The translations under genes were made by a program, and so were the position numbers. Below the pieces are notes generated by a model. That model had not been told where the DNA came from, did no database searches, and saw only the letters and a list, made by a program, of their open reading frames with translations. From Streptomyces violaceorubidus (GTDB lineage: Bacteria; Actinomycetota; Actinomycetes; Streptomycetales; Streptomycetaceae), in the NCBI RefSeq assembly GCF_000717995.1, contig NZ_JODM01000023.1, forward strand, positions 38,918 through 102,917: a stretch of DNA of 64,000 nt, read 5' to 3'. This document shows, piece by piece, positions 34,822 through 42,577 of this stretch. The stretch's first letter is position 1; every line of letters starts with the position of its first letter.

Positions 34822-35787
34822 CTACGGCTCGACGACCGTCTCCTGCGCGGCCGCGGTGTCCTCGGCCATGAGCCGGGCGTCCACCGGTACGTTCCGCTTG
34901 ACCAGGGCCAGGGCGACCGGGCCCAGCTCGTGGTGGCGCACGGACGTGGTGATGAACCCGATCTTCCGGCCGTCGGGCCCGTCGTCCGCGAGGCGGATCT
35001 CCGCCCCGTTCGGCGGCAGGTGGACGTCGCTGCCGTCCAGGTGCAGGAAGACCAGCCGGCGCGGCGGCTTGCCGAGGTTCTGCACCCGGGCGACGGTCTC
35101 CTGCCCGCGGTAGCAGCCCTTCTGGAGGTGTACGGCCGTACCGATCCAGCCCAGCTCGTGCGGGATGGTCCGGTGGTCGGTCTCGAAGCCGAGGCGCGGG
35201 CGGTGCTGCTCGACCCGCAGCGCCTCGTGGGCGAGGATCCCGGCGGCGGGCCCGGCCTGGGCGGCGAACGCCTCCAGCTCCTCCCGCGGCAGGAAGAGAT
35301 CACGCCCGTACGGCGTCTCGCGGACCACGGCGGAGGCGGGGGCCTGGGCGATCGACCCGGCCGGCAGGTGCACGACCGCGGTGTCGGCGGTGCGGTCGGC
35401 GACCTCGACGCGGTAGAAGAACTTCATCGACTCCAGGTAGGCGATGAGCGCTTCCTGGCTGCCGGGCTCGACGTGGGCCCAGACGCTCGTGCCGTCGTCG
35501 ACGAGGTACAGGGCGTGTTCGATGTGGCCGTTCGCGGAGAGGATCAGCGCCTCGGTGGCCTGGCCGGTCGGCAGGTCGCTGACGTGCTGGGTGAGCAGCA
35601 GGTGCAGCCAGCTCAGCCGGTCGTCGCCCGTGACGGTGACGACACCGCGGTGGGAGAGGTCGACGAAGCCGGTGCCCTCGGCGAGGGCACGCTGCTCGCG
35701 GAACAGATCGCCGTAGTGGGCGGCGACGCCTTCGTCCACGCCCTCGGCGGGAACGGCGCCGGGCAGGGACAGCAGGGGGCTCTTCAT
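34822..35787 (-). CDS. YgfZ/GcvT-like folate-binding protein
   Basis: A 321-residue relative of glycine-cleavage T-protein. The YgfZ signature KGCYRGQETVAR with its conserved Cys is intact. YgfZ proteins use tetrahydrofolate to help Fe-S cluster assembly or repair. ATG 35787 is preceded by TAGGCT and exactly six bases, giving a leaderless transcript. It is downstream of nur on the same strand; a 7-bp inverted repeat (CGACTCG-CTTA-CGAGTCG, 35800-35817) spans the nur stop and may regulate or attenuate. Confidence 0.9.
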   Translation of the reverse strand: MKSPLLSLPGAVPAEGVDEGVAAHYGDLFREQRALAEGTGFVDLSHRGVVTVTGDDRLSWLHLLLTQHVSDLPTGQATEALILSANGHIEHALYLVDDGTSVWAHVEPGSQEALIAYLESMKFFYRVEVADRTADTAVVHLPAGSIAQAPASAVVRETPYGRDLFLPREELEAFAAQAGPAAGILAHEALRVEQHRPRLGFETDHRTIPHELGWIGTAVHLQKGCYRGQETVARVQNLGKPPRRLVFLHLDGSDVHLPPNGAEIRLADDGPDGRKIGFITTSVRHHELGPVALALVKRNVPVDARLMAEDTAAAQETVVEP

Positions 35788-35807
35788 ACGCCCAGCCTAC
35801 GACTCGC

Positions 35808-36245
35808 TTACGAGTCGGTAGTTGAACCCTTCAGGGAACAGCTCTCGCACCGGCCGAAGATCGCGAAGTGCTTCATGTCGGTGTCGAACCCGAACTGCTC
35901 GCGCAGCTTGGCGGTGAAGTCGGCGGCCACCGACAGGTCGGCCTCGATCACGTTGGTGCAGTCCCGGCAGACCAGGTGGATGTGGTGGTGCCGGTCGGCC
36001 AGGTGGTAGGTGGGCGCACCGTGCCCGAGATGGGCGTGGCTGACCAGCCCCAGCTCCTCCAGCAGCTCCAGCGTGCGGTACACGGTGGAGATGTTGATCC
36101 CCGACGCCGTCTTGCGCACCTCGCCGAGGATGTCGTCCGGGGTCGCATGCTCCAGCGTGTCGACGGCTTCGAGCACCAGCTGCCGCTGGGGGGTCAGCCG
36201 GTAGCCACGCTGCCTGAGGTCGCTCTTCCAGTCGGTGCTCACCAC
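35808..36245 (-). CDS. nur: Nickel-responsive Fur-family regulator Nur
   Basis: A 145-residue Fur-family repressor. The N-terminal winged helix (LTPQRQLVLEAVDTL, NISTVYRTLELLEELGLV) and the C-terminal dimer domain with the His-rich metal site YHLADRHHHIHLVC and CESC are seen. It appears near-identical to my memory of S. coelicolor Nur, which represses nickel uptake and sodF and indirectly favours sodN. GTG 36245 is preceded by TACACT and exactly six bases (leaderless), which decides the start over GTG 36242. Confidence 0.95.
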   Translation of the reverse strand: MVSTDWKSDLRQRGYRLTPQRQLVLEAVDTLEHATPDDILGEVRKTASGINISTVYRTLELLEELGLVSHAHLGHGAPTYHLADRHHHIHLVCRDCTNVIEADLSVAADFTAKLREQFGFDTDMKHFAIFGRCESCSLKGSTTDS

Positions 36246-36273
36246 AGGGCCAGTGTAGGAGTGCGGACCACCG

Positions 36274-36942
36274 TCATGGGCACGGAGGACTGAGGGGGAG
36301 GCGATCGGACAGGAGCAGATCCGCCAGGGTGTCGCGCAGATCCGCGGTCGCGCGGACGACCTCCTCGTGGGCCCTGATCTTTTCGTCCACCGCACGCAAC
36401 GCCGCCCCGATCTCCTTCTGCCGGTCGGCGGTCGGCACAGGCACCGGCAGATCCTGCAAGGTGCGCAGGGTGATCGAGCGCATGCCGGTGGTGCCCGCGG
36501 CACGGCGCTCCAGCCAGTCCCGGGAGCTGTGGTGCGAGAGGCGGGCGAGCAGATAGGGCGCTTGCAGCGGGTCCGTCACACGTACGCGGAACAGGTGGGT
36601 GTTGTACAGCCACCCGCTCTCCCGCCCGGTCACCAGAGCGACGCGGCCCACCGTGCCGGTGCGCGTCACGAGGATGTCGTCGGCGAGCAACCGGTACTTG
36701 CCCCACCCGCGTGCCCGCTCGGGGTCGACAAAGGTCATCACCGACCCGGCGGAGATCCTCTGGTGCCGGAGATCGGCCGGGCGGACCAGCGGGACGCCCT
36801 CCGGCACCTGCTCGGCGGCGCGAACGGCAGGGCCGCCTCCCTGAACGTCGCAGATATCCCCGAGGCGCACCCGGCCCCAGTCCCTGGGGCGGTCCGGCGC
36901 CGGGCCCCGCTCCTCGACGGCTTCAGCGGTTTCACCACTCAC
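36274..36942 (-). CDS. Half-size type I specificity subunit (HsdS-like)
   Basis: A 222-residue protein with one target-recognition domain (~20-175; LGDICDVQGGG start, LVTRTGTVGRVALV, NTHLFRVRV) and one C-terminal coiled-coil conserved region (PTADRQKEIGAALRAVDEKIRAHEEVVRA). Full HsdS has two of each, so this should dimerise and recognise a palindromic split site. GTG 36942 overlaps the methylase stop by four bases (GTGA). Last gene of the candidate defence operon. Confidence 0.87.
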   Translation of the reverse strand: MSGETAEAVEERGPAPDRPRDWGRVRLGDICDVQGGGPAVRAAEQVPEGVPLVRPADLRHQRISAGSVMTFVDPERARGWGKYRLLADDILVTRTGTVGRVALVTGRESGWLYNTHLFRVRVTDPLQAPYLLARLSHHSSRDWLERRAAGTTGMRSITLRTLQDLPVPVPTADRQKEIGAALRAVDEKIRAHEEVVRATADLRDTLADLLLSDRLPLSPPCP

Positions 36943-38618
36943 AGTCCGTACTCCTCCAGCATGCGCTCGACCGCGACGTCCGCTTCCCGGGCCCGCCTCT
37001 GTGCCTCGGCAAGGCGTCCTGCCCGAGCGGCCAGGACCGACGCACCCCCCGCCGGGACATCCGGTCGAACACCCGGTACGTACAGGGCGGGGCTCAGCAG
37101 GTGGCCCTGTTCCCTGATCCGTTCGAGGGACACGGCTTCACTCAGCCCCTCGGTGCCCGAGAAGGGGCGTCCCCCGGCCCGGTCCGCCAGCCAGCGCCGG
37201 TACTCCGCGAGGAGACGCTGCGCGTTCGGGGGGCTCAGTTCTTGGCGCACTCGCGAGACCGGCGTGCCGAGCCCGCGGGCATTGATGAGGAGCACTTCGT
37301 CGCACCGGCCCTCCGGATACCGCAGCAGCCAGACCGTGACCGAGATCCCGGTGGAGGTGAAGAGCTGCGCGGGCAGCGCGACCAACGCCTCCACCGCTCC
37401 GTCCTCCACCATCGCGGTCCGGATCCGCTGTTCCCTCGGGTTGGCGGAGAACGCCGCGATGTCCGGCATGACGACGGCGGCCCGCCCGCCGGGCTTCAGG
37501 CTGGTCACCGCGTACTGGAGCCACGCGAAGTTGGCGTTGTGCCGGGGCGGTGGACCGTAGCGCCATCGCCGGTCGTCGACGGATCCCGTGAACTTCATGT
37601 TGAACGGGGGATTCGTCACGACACGGTCGTACCCGCGATCCTCTTCCGGACCGGGACCGGTCGCGTCCGACGGCGCGGCGCTTCCGGTGTGCAGAGCGGC
37701 GCCGGGCACCCCGTGCAGAGCGAGGTTCATCCCCGCCAGCATCAGCGGGTGCTCACCCACACCCGCACCGCTGGCCCCGACCCGTTCCCGCCCCTCGGTC
37801 GCCGCTACGGCGTTCCATGATGCCGACAGCAGCTCGCCCGCGCGGACGAACGGGTCGTGCACGTGCCGTACGCCACGACCGTTCTCGGCCACCAGATCCG
37901 CGACGACGTCGACAACCGCCCGGGGGGTGAAGAAGTCGCCCGCCCTCTTGCCCACCAGGTCGCCGTAACGGGTCAGCAGCCTTTCGCAGGCTTCGGCGTG
38001 CTCCTTCAGGTCCACGGGACCCGTGTCGTCCAGCTCCCGTACGGTGTCGGCCAGCGGGACGTCCCGCACATTGCGGGACAGGGCGTCGAGCCGGGCCCGG
38101 TGGGCGGCGCCCAGGCTGCCCCCCACCGCTTCCGCCACCAGCCGCACGATGAGCGCGCCGGTGTGCGGGAAGCACTTCCGGACCTCCACCCTGATCTGCT
38201 GCCACGCGTCAGGGAGGCCGGCCCGGACGTAGAGCAGGGACAGCAGCAGGGTGATGTAGTCGGTGGGGGACAGCTCACCGCGGAATCGTTCCGCTTCCCT
38301 GTCCAGCAGCCGGTCCACCGTCTTGACCAGGAGCCGTGACCGCGTCCCGCCGAGCGAGGCGCGGAACCGGTCGCCGTAGGTGGTGCCCTCGGGCTCCTCG
38401 GGCTGTCTGGCGTTCGCCGGAACGGTGCGGAGGTCCAGCCAGGCCAGTACGTCCGCCGCCGAGAAGACCTCGACGTCTCCCGGCAGACCGGCCGGCCGTT
38501 CCACGGGAACGGGAAAGTCCGTGTGGCGGCGTTCCCAGTTCGTCACCGCAGGCCGCTTCACCCCGGCGGACCGCGCGATGTCGGCCCGGGTGACGAGGAC
38601 ACCCTCGAAGTCGCTCAC
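36939..38618 (-). CDS. HsdM-like N6-adenine DNA methylase with N-terminal helix-turn-helix
   Basis: A 559-residue protein. Residues ~9-45 form a winged helix-turn-helix (VTRADIARSAGVKRPAVTNW), unusual for classical HsdM. A helical region precedes the N6_Mtase domain with motif I degenerate (HDPFVRAGELLSAS) and motif IV intact (VTNPPFNMKFTG). The C-terminus (LSPALYVPG, coiled coil) should bind HsdS. GTG 38618 follows GGGGGGAAC. It lies 16 bases after the Abi-like gene. No hsdR is in or near the operon. Confidence 0.88.
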   Translation of the reverse strand: MSDFEGVLVTRADIARSAGVKRPAVTNWERRHTDFPVPVERPAGLPGDVEVFSAADVLAWLDLRTVPANARQPEEPEGTTYGDRFRASLGGTRSRLLVKTVDRLLDREAERFRGELSPTDYITLLLSLLYVRAGLPDAWQQIRVEVRKCFPHTGALIVRLVAEAVGGSLGAAHRARLDALSRNVRDVPLADTVRELDDTGPVDLKEHAEACERLLTRYGDLVGKRAGDFFTPRAVVDVVADLVAENGRGVRHVHDPFVRAGELLSASWNAVAATEGRERVGASGAGVGEHPLMLAGMNLALHGVPGAALHTGSAAPSDATGPGPEEDRGYDRVVTNPPFNMKFTGSVDDRRWRYGPPPRHNANFAWLQYAVTSLKPGGRAAVVMPDIAAFSANPREQRIRTAMVEDGAVEALVALPAQLFTSTGISVTVWLLRYPEGRCDEVLLINARGLGTPVSRVRQELSPPNAQRLLAEYRRWLADRAGGRPFSGTEGLSEAVSLERIREQGHLLSPALYVPGVRPDVPAGGASVLAARAGRLAEAQRRAREADVAVERMLEEYGL

Positions 38619-38634
38619 CGTTCCCCCCCACACG

Positions 38635-39303
38635 TCAGAACCGGGGCGTGCGGGCGCCGCGCAGTGCGTCCAGCCTGCTTGCGAGAACGCTCGGGAAGCG
38701 GTCCATGGACCGGGCCTCCTTCGCCAACTCGGGATCGATGTATTCGAGCATGCGGTAGATCTTGGCATGGTCGGCGGCCAGGTCCCGGTGGTGGACCGGT
38801 TCGTGGTGCCTGATCCGGTTACGCAGCAGCACCAGCGACCACAGACCGTCGTACAGGGTGTCGCGCCGCCCCGAGTAACACGGAAACGCCTTGTGCGCCG
38901 TGGGCACCCAGAACAGCCGGTCGTATCCGGATCCCCCGCTCACCAACGACGCCCAGAAACCGAACGACAACTCGGCCACGATGTCGTCCGGCGGCGCCGG
39001 GACGGGTCGACGGCGTTCGCACTTGGCGCGTGCCTTGGCCACGAGCCGCTGCCCGTTCGGATTCAGCGGAGCCACGGCCCACCAGTCTCCGCGGCCGTAA
39101 GCCCGGGAGAGCTGCCGGTGCAGCGCGTTGCGCAGAGCGAGTTCCAGGCAGTGCAGCGGGCCGTACAGCGCGGCCGAGGCCTCCACGTTCCACCAGTACA
39201 GCCGCTCCGCCACCAAGGCGTTGCCCCGCGCCGCGCGCAGGTAGCGAGCAAGGCGGAGCCTGGAAAAGGCGCGGACCATCCACTCGGGCAGCTTCTCGGA
39301 CAT
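38635..39303 (-). CDS. Abi_2-like HEPN protein
   Basis: A 222-residue all-alpha protein resembling AbiD/AbiF abortive-infection proteins. The HEPN ribonuclease motif RNRIRHHEPV (residues 161-170, R-x4-H) is intact, and the N-terminal LHCLELALRNALHRQL region is typical of the family. It probably acts as an RNase toxin triggered by phage. First gene of the operon; ATG 39303 follows GGGGGGACTGGT. Association with HsdM/HsdS recalls anticodon nucleases housed by type I systems (PrrC, RloC). Confidence 0.82.
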   Translation of the reverse strand: MSEKLPEWMVRAFSRLRLARYLRAARGNALVAERLYWWNVEASAALYGPLHCLELALRNALHRQLSRAYGRGDWWAVAPLNPNGQRLVAKARAKCERRRPVPAPPDDIVAELSFGFWASLVSGGSGYDRLFWVPTAHKAFPCYSGRRDTLYDGLWSLVLLRNRIRHHEPVHHRDLAADHAKIYRMLEYIDPELAKEARSMDRFPSVLASRLDALRGARTPRF

Positions 39304-39390
39304 ACCAGTCCCCCCACAGTGACCGTGATAAAGTCGTAAACGAACGCTCCGGCCCGCCTCTGCGTAGCACGCCACCCGGAGCACGGCTTG

Positions 39391-39426
39391 GAAACCCCCG
39401 CCGCCCGTCAGGGCGCCGGGGGTTTC
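39391..39426. terminator. Terminator hairpin bordering the defence operon
   Basis: GAAACCCCCGCCGCCC pairs with GGGCGCCGGGGGTTTC with one mismatch around a GTCA loop; TGTTT follows on the plus strand. It insulates the Abi operon from the genes to its right. Confidence 0.8.
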
Positions 39427-39521
39427 TGTTTCCCTGCGCCCACAGTAGCCACGAGTACCACCGACTGCAACCGCAGTGCACTGCGCTATGAATCTGTTAA
39501 CCCTACTCGGAGCATGAAACA

Positions 39522-39548
39522 GGGCCCCGCGGACATGCCGCGGGGCCC
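39522..39548. terminator. Terminator hairpin after the nitrobindin gene
   Basis: GGGCCCCGCGG and CCGCGGGGCCC form a perfect 11-bp stem with an ACATG loop; on the minus strand TGTTTCAT follows. It is 25 bases beyond the stop at 39573. Confidence 0.9.
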
Positions 39549-39572
39549 ACTGAGGTCGTGGTCGGGCCGGCC

Positions 39573-40148
39573 CTACTTGAAGAAGGCGATCCCGTCGTCC
39601 GGCATGTCGTCCGGCAGGGCCTTGGCCCAGCGCTCGACGTCCTCCGGGGTGACGACCTTCTTCAGGTGCGCCGACATGTACGGGCGCAGCTCGACCTCGG
39701 GCGTCTGCTTCTCGCCGACCCACATCAGGTCGCTCTTGACGTAGCCGTACAGCCGCTTGCCGCCGGTGTAGGGCCGGGAGGCCGCCGTACGGGCCACCGC
39801 GTCCGTGACCAGATCGATCTGGGGCTTCTGGTCCGCCAGCTCGCCGTACCAGATCTCGATGACGCCGTCGTCGCGGGTCATCGTCACCTCAACCTTGCGA
39901 TGGGCGTCGATGCGCCAGAAGCCGTGCTCGGACTCCAGCGGGCGGACCTTGTTGCCGTCGTCGTCCAGCACCCAGGTGTGGGACTGGTACTCCAGGAAGT
40001 CCCGACCGTCGTGGGTGAAGGAGACCTCCTGGCCGAAGTTGCACTTCTCGGCACCGGGGAAGTCGTGCACACCCGCGCCGGCCCAGTCACCCAGCAGGAA
40101 GACGAGGGGGACGAGGTCCTTGTGCAGGTCGGACGGGATCTCGATCAT
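39573..40148 (-). CDS. Nitrobindin-like heme protein (DUF1794/FABP-like)
   Basis: A 191-residue ten-stranded beta-barrel protein. LGDWAGAGVHDFP carries the GxWxGxG nitrobindin signature. Nitrobindins bind ferric heme and react with NO or peroxynitrite. ATG 40148 lies 25 bases after the stop of the 32-residue membrane peptide gene, so the two form an operon. From memory this gene is next to nur in S. coelicolor, and here the Abi-HsdM-HsdS operon separates them. Confidence 0.87.
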   Translation of the reverse strand: MIEIPSDLHKDLVPLVFLLGDWAGAGVHDFPGAEKCNFGQEVSFTHDGRDFLEYQSHTWVLDDDGNKVRPLESEHGFWRIDAHRKVEVTMTRDDGVIEIWYGELADQKPQIDLVTDAVARTAASRPYTGGKRLYGYVKSDLMWVGEKQTPEVELRPYMSAHLKKVVTPEDVERWAKALPDDMPDDGIAFFK

Positions 40149-40173
40149 GAGCGGTACTTCCTGGCGTCGGTGA

Positions 40174-40272
40174 TCAGCGCTGGCCCTGGTACAGCTTCTT
40201 CACGGTCAGACCGGCGAAGGCGAGAACGCCGACGCAGACCAGGACCAGCAGGGCTTCGAAGAAGATCTCCAC
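40174..40272 (-). CDS. 32-residue membrane peptide upstream of nitrobindin
   Basis: A short ORF with a good AAGGAGCACC site before GTG 40272. The product is MEIFFEALLVLVCVGVLAFA followed by GLTVKKLYQGQR: one transmembrane helix with a basic tail. It is too short for standard gene calling but has the composition of a real single-span protein. Twenty-five bases separate it from the nitrobindin gene. Function unknown. Confidence 0.75.
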   Translation of the reverse strand: MEIFFEALLVLVCVGVLAFAGLTVKKLYQGQR

Positions 40273-40316
40273 GGGGTGCTCCTTGAGCGGGGGGCATAAA
40301 CAGGGCCGGCCTCAGC

Positions 40317-40529
40317 TTACGCGGCCCGCCCCGCCGCTTCTCGCCGGACTCCGTCCAGGAAGGCGGCCCACACGGGCGCGGCGAACAGGAGGGCTCCGCG
40401 AGCGGGGTCCTTGCTGTCGCGGACGGGGACGAGGGGGAGACCGGGGGCGACCTCGACGCAGTTGCCGCCGCTTGAGTTGCTGTAGTTGCTCCTGCGCCAA
40501 GACACGGTGCTCAGGTCGATGGCTCGCAT
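40317..40529 (-). CDS. DUF397 protein
   Basis: A 70-residue DUF397 protein: WRRSNYSNSSGGNCVEVAPG near the start and VPVRDSKDP in the middle are the family signatures. It overlaps the end of the XRE gene by 19 bases, so it is translationally coupled. DUF397 proteins act with WhiJ-type regulators in Streptomyces development; the mechanism is unclear. Confidence 0.93.
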   Translation of the reverse strand: MRAIDLSTVSWRRSNYSNSSGGNCVEVAPGLPLVPVRDSKDPARGALLFAAPVWAAFLDGVRREAAGRAA

Positions 40530-41353
40530 GGCGCTTCCTCCAACGTCCGCAGGATGAACTCGCGCGACTCGGCCGGTGACAGCGCCAAGTCACGCGTCGA
40601 ATCGTACCTGCGCTGAAGCAGCTCAACCGAGGCGTTTTCTTCGACCAGTTCGCCGCGCAAATCGTTCTCGATGTATGCCACTACGCGGCCGTTCGGCAGC
40701 CTCAGAAACATCACGTCGGTGTTGGTCAGCCCGTGCCGCCCGGCACTGAACGGCAGCACGTGGAGGGTGATGTTCGCCCGCTCGGACATCTCCACCAAGT
40801 GGGTCAACTGCTCACACCATGCACCCATGTCACGCAGCAACGTACGCAGCACCGCCTCGGACAGAATGACGCGAAAAGGCGGTGGGGTGTCGCCCTCCAA
40901 CAACTGTCGGCGACCGAGACGTGCCTCCACCTGCTGCTCAAGCTCGGGGACAGTCAGCCAGCCTGCGGCAAGAGCCTCGCGCGCGTACCCGGCGGTCTGG
41001 AGGAGCCCTGGTGGAGCGCTCACCGCGTAGTACCACAAGCTGATCGCCTCAGCCTCAAGGATCATGTACCGCCGATACTGCTCGCGGAACTGCGTGGGAT
41101 CGGCCACCGCCAGCTCCCACAGCGTGAGCAGCATTCCGCCCGTGCCGTAGTACTGGTCCAGCGCCTCCACGATCTCGGGGCCGCCCAGTGTGTGGCCGTT
41201 CTCCATCTTCCCGAACTGGGAGGCGTCCCAGCCCACCACCTCCGCGACGCCCCGCAGGGACACACCCCGCGCGTTGCGCAGCAGCCGCAGCTCCTCCGCG
41301 AACCGCGCCCTCGGTTCCTGACTGCGACCCGTGATCGCCCTCCGCTGCGGCAC
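40511..41353 (-). CDS. WhiJ-like XRE regulator (DUF5753)
   Basis: A 280-residue protein with an XRE helix-turn-helix (~18-72; LRLLRNARGVSLRGVAEVVG, WDASQFGKMENG) and the DUF5753 domain (~90-275; APPGLLQTAGYARE, LPFSAGRHG, YIENDLRGELVEE). This is the WhiJ/AbaA-ORF type. GTG 41353 follows GGGAGGGG. It probably controls itself and the divergent two-gene operon; a TGTGGAATT tandem lies in its promoter. Confidence 0.93.
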   Translation of the reverse strand: MPQRRAITGRSQEPRARFAEELRLLRNARGVSLRGVAEVVGWDASQFGKMENGHTLGGPEIVEALDQYYGTGGMLLTLWELAVADPTQFREQYRRYMILEAEAISLWYYAVSAPPGLLQTAGYAREALAAGWLTVPELEQQVEARLGRRQLLEGDTPPPFRVILSEAVLRTLLRDMGAWCEQLTHLVEMSERANITLHVLPFSAGRHGLTNTDVMFLRLPNGRVVAYIENDLRGELVEENASVELLQRRYDSTRDLALSPAESREFILRTLEEAPCEPST

Positions 41354-41368
41354 CGCACCCCTCCCGGC

Positions 41369-41386
41369 TGTGGAATTTGTGGAATT
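41369..41386. repeat. Tandem 9-bp repeat in the WhiJ-like promoter
   Basis: TGTGGAATT twice in direct tandem, 16 bases upstream of the XRE gene. AT-rich relative to its surroundings; a candidate autoregulatory operator. Confidence 0.6.
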
Positions 41387-41524
41387 TGGAGCGCCCCTTG
41401 TGGCACTAGCGGCCGTTCCGGGCTCGGCGACCCCCGCCGTGGGTCATGCTCGTACTGCCCACCACTACGCAGAGTAGGGCAACTGTCGCATACCGTGCAG
41501 ACGTTGACGTAAGGGAGCGGACCC

Positions 41525-41917
41525 GTGAGAACAGAACCGGCCACCTACGAGCCCGGCGCCGTGCTCTACGACACCGCCGCCGCCGAGGTCGGTGAGTACC
41601 GGGGCCCCAGCGGGGCGCGCGTGCTGCTCCGCCCGCTCGGCGGCGGCCGGGAATGGGAGGCGGAGCCGCCCGCGCTGCGCCCGGCGACCGACCGCGAGCG
41701 CCTCGCGGCGAGCCTGCGCGCCGCGAACGACCGGAGCCTCGCCACGCCCCCGGCGACCGGCGGGTTGGAGCGACCGCTCCTGCCGGTGCCGGGATGCGAG
41801 GCCTGCGCGTGGCTGGCCGCCCGGCGGGAGACCGCGCGCGCGGCGTTCGACCACAGCGCGGTGACGGACGCGAACGTCCTGCTGCGCCAGCACCAGCGCA
41901 AGGAGCACGAGGGATGA
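41525..41917 (+). CDS. Hypothetical protein of the WhiJ/DUF397 cluster
   Basis: A 130-residue soluble protein, divergent from the WhiJ-like gene. It is rich in Arg, Ala and Glu and has a CEACAWLAARRETARAAFD segment with two close Cys. I do not recognise a named family, though similar proteins occur beside XRE/DUF397 pairs in Streptomyces. GTG 41525 follows GGGAGCGG. Its stop overlaps the next start (ATGA). Confidence 0.7.
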   Translation: MRTEPATYEPGAVLYDTAAAEVGEYRGPSGARVLLRPLGGGREWEAEPPALRPATDRERLAASLRAANDRSLATPPATGGLERPLLPVPGCEACAWLAARRETARAAFDHSAVTDANVLLRQHQRKEHEG

Positions 41918-42168
41918 CGTACGACGGCGGACTGCCCTACGAGGAGTGCCGGCGGGCGCAGCGGCTCGCGCCACGAGGGGACCGGGCGCCCCTCTCGCCC
42001 GGCTTCGCGATGCCGCCCTTCCACCCGGGCCACCCGCCGAGGCCCGCGCCGAGGCACAAGGCCGCCCGGCCCCGGCGGCGCGCCCGGCTGGACGGCGCCA
42101 CGGTCAGCGGCCTGCTCACCGTGCTGTGCGTCGCGACGCTGCTGGTGACGATCACCTTCGCGGTCTGA
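41914..42168 (+). CDS. Small single-span membrane protein
   Basis: An 84-residue protein: a Pro/Arg-rich N-terminal half and one transmembrane helix at the C-terminus (GLLTVLCVATLLVTITFAV), so probably tail-anchored. ATG 41914 overlaps the previous stop by four bases and GAGGG precedes it. Co-translated with the 41525 gene. Function unknown. Confidence 0.7.
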   Translation: MTYDGGLPYEECRRAQRLAPRGDRAPLSPGFAMPPFHPGHPPRPAPRHKAARPRRRARLDGATVSGLLTVLCVATLLVTITFAV

Positions 42169-42196
42169 CGCCGCCCGCGAGGGCTACGCTTCCGGC

Positions 42197-42559
42197 ATGG
42201 CGAAGAAGCTCGTGATCAAGGTGACGGCGGGGGCCGACGCCCCGGAGCGCTGCTCGCAGGCGTTCACCGTGGCGGCGGTGGCCGTGGCCAGTGGCGTCGA
42301 CGTGTCGCTGTGGCTGACCGGTGAGTCCGCGTGGTTCGCGGTGCCGGGGCGTGCGGCCGAGTTCGAGCTGCCGCACGCCGCGCCGCTGCCGGACCTGCTG
42401 GACTCGCTCCTGGCGGGCGGCCGGGTGACGCTGTGCACCCAGTGCGCGGCCCGGCGCGACCTCACCGAGAAGGACGTCATCGAGGGCGTGCGCATCGCGG
42501 GGGCGCAGGTCTTCGTGCAGGAGGCACTGGTCGACGACACGCAGGCCCTCGTCTACTGA
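42197..42559 (+). CDS. DsrE/DsrF-like protein
   Basis: A 120-residue DsrE-fold protein: KKLVIKVTAGADAPERCSQAF start, then VDVSLWLTGESAWF and VTLCTQCAARRDL, which holds a CxxC. DsrE proteins are sulfur carriers or sulfide-relay subunits. ATG 42197 is preceded by TACGCT and exactly six bases (leaderless). Partner unknown; a rhodanese gene lies 4 kb away. Confidence 0.85.
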   Translation: MAKKLVIKVTAGADAPERCSQAFTVAAVAVASGVDVSLWLTGESAWFAVPGRAAEFELPHAAPLPDLLDSLLAGGRVTLCTQCAARRDLTEKDVIEGVRIAGAQVFVQEALVDDTQALVY

Positions 42560-42577
42560 GCGGTCAGCGCCAGCCGA

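Noticed and set aside
36245..36300. A Nur or Fur box in the nur promoter
   Set aside because: No clear inverted TTGCAA-type motif was seen; only the leaderless -10 is supported.
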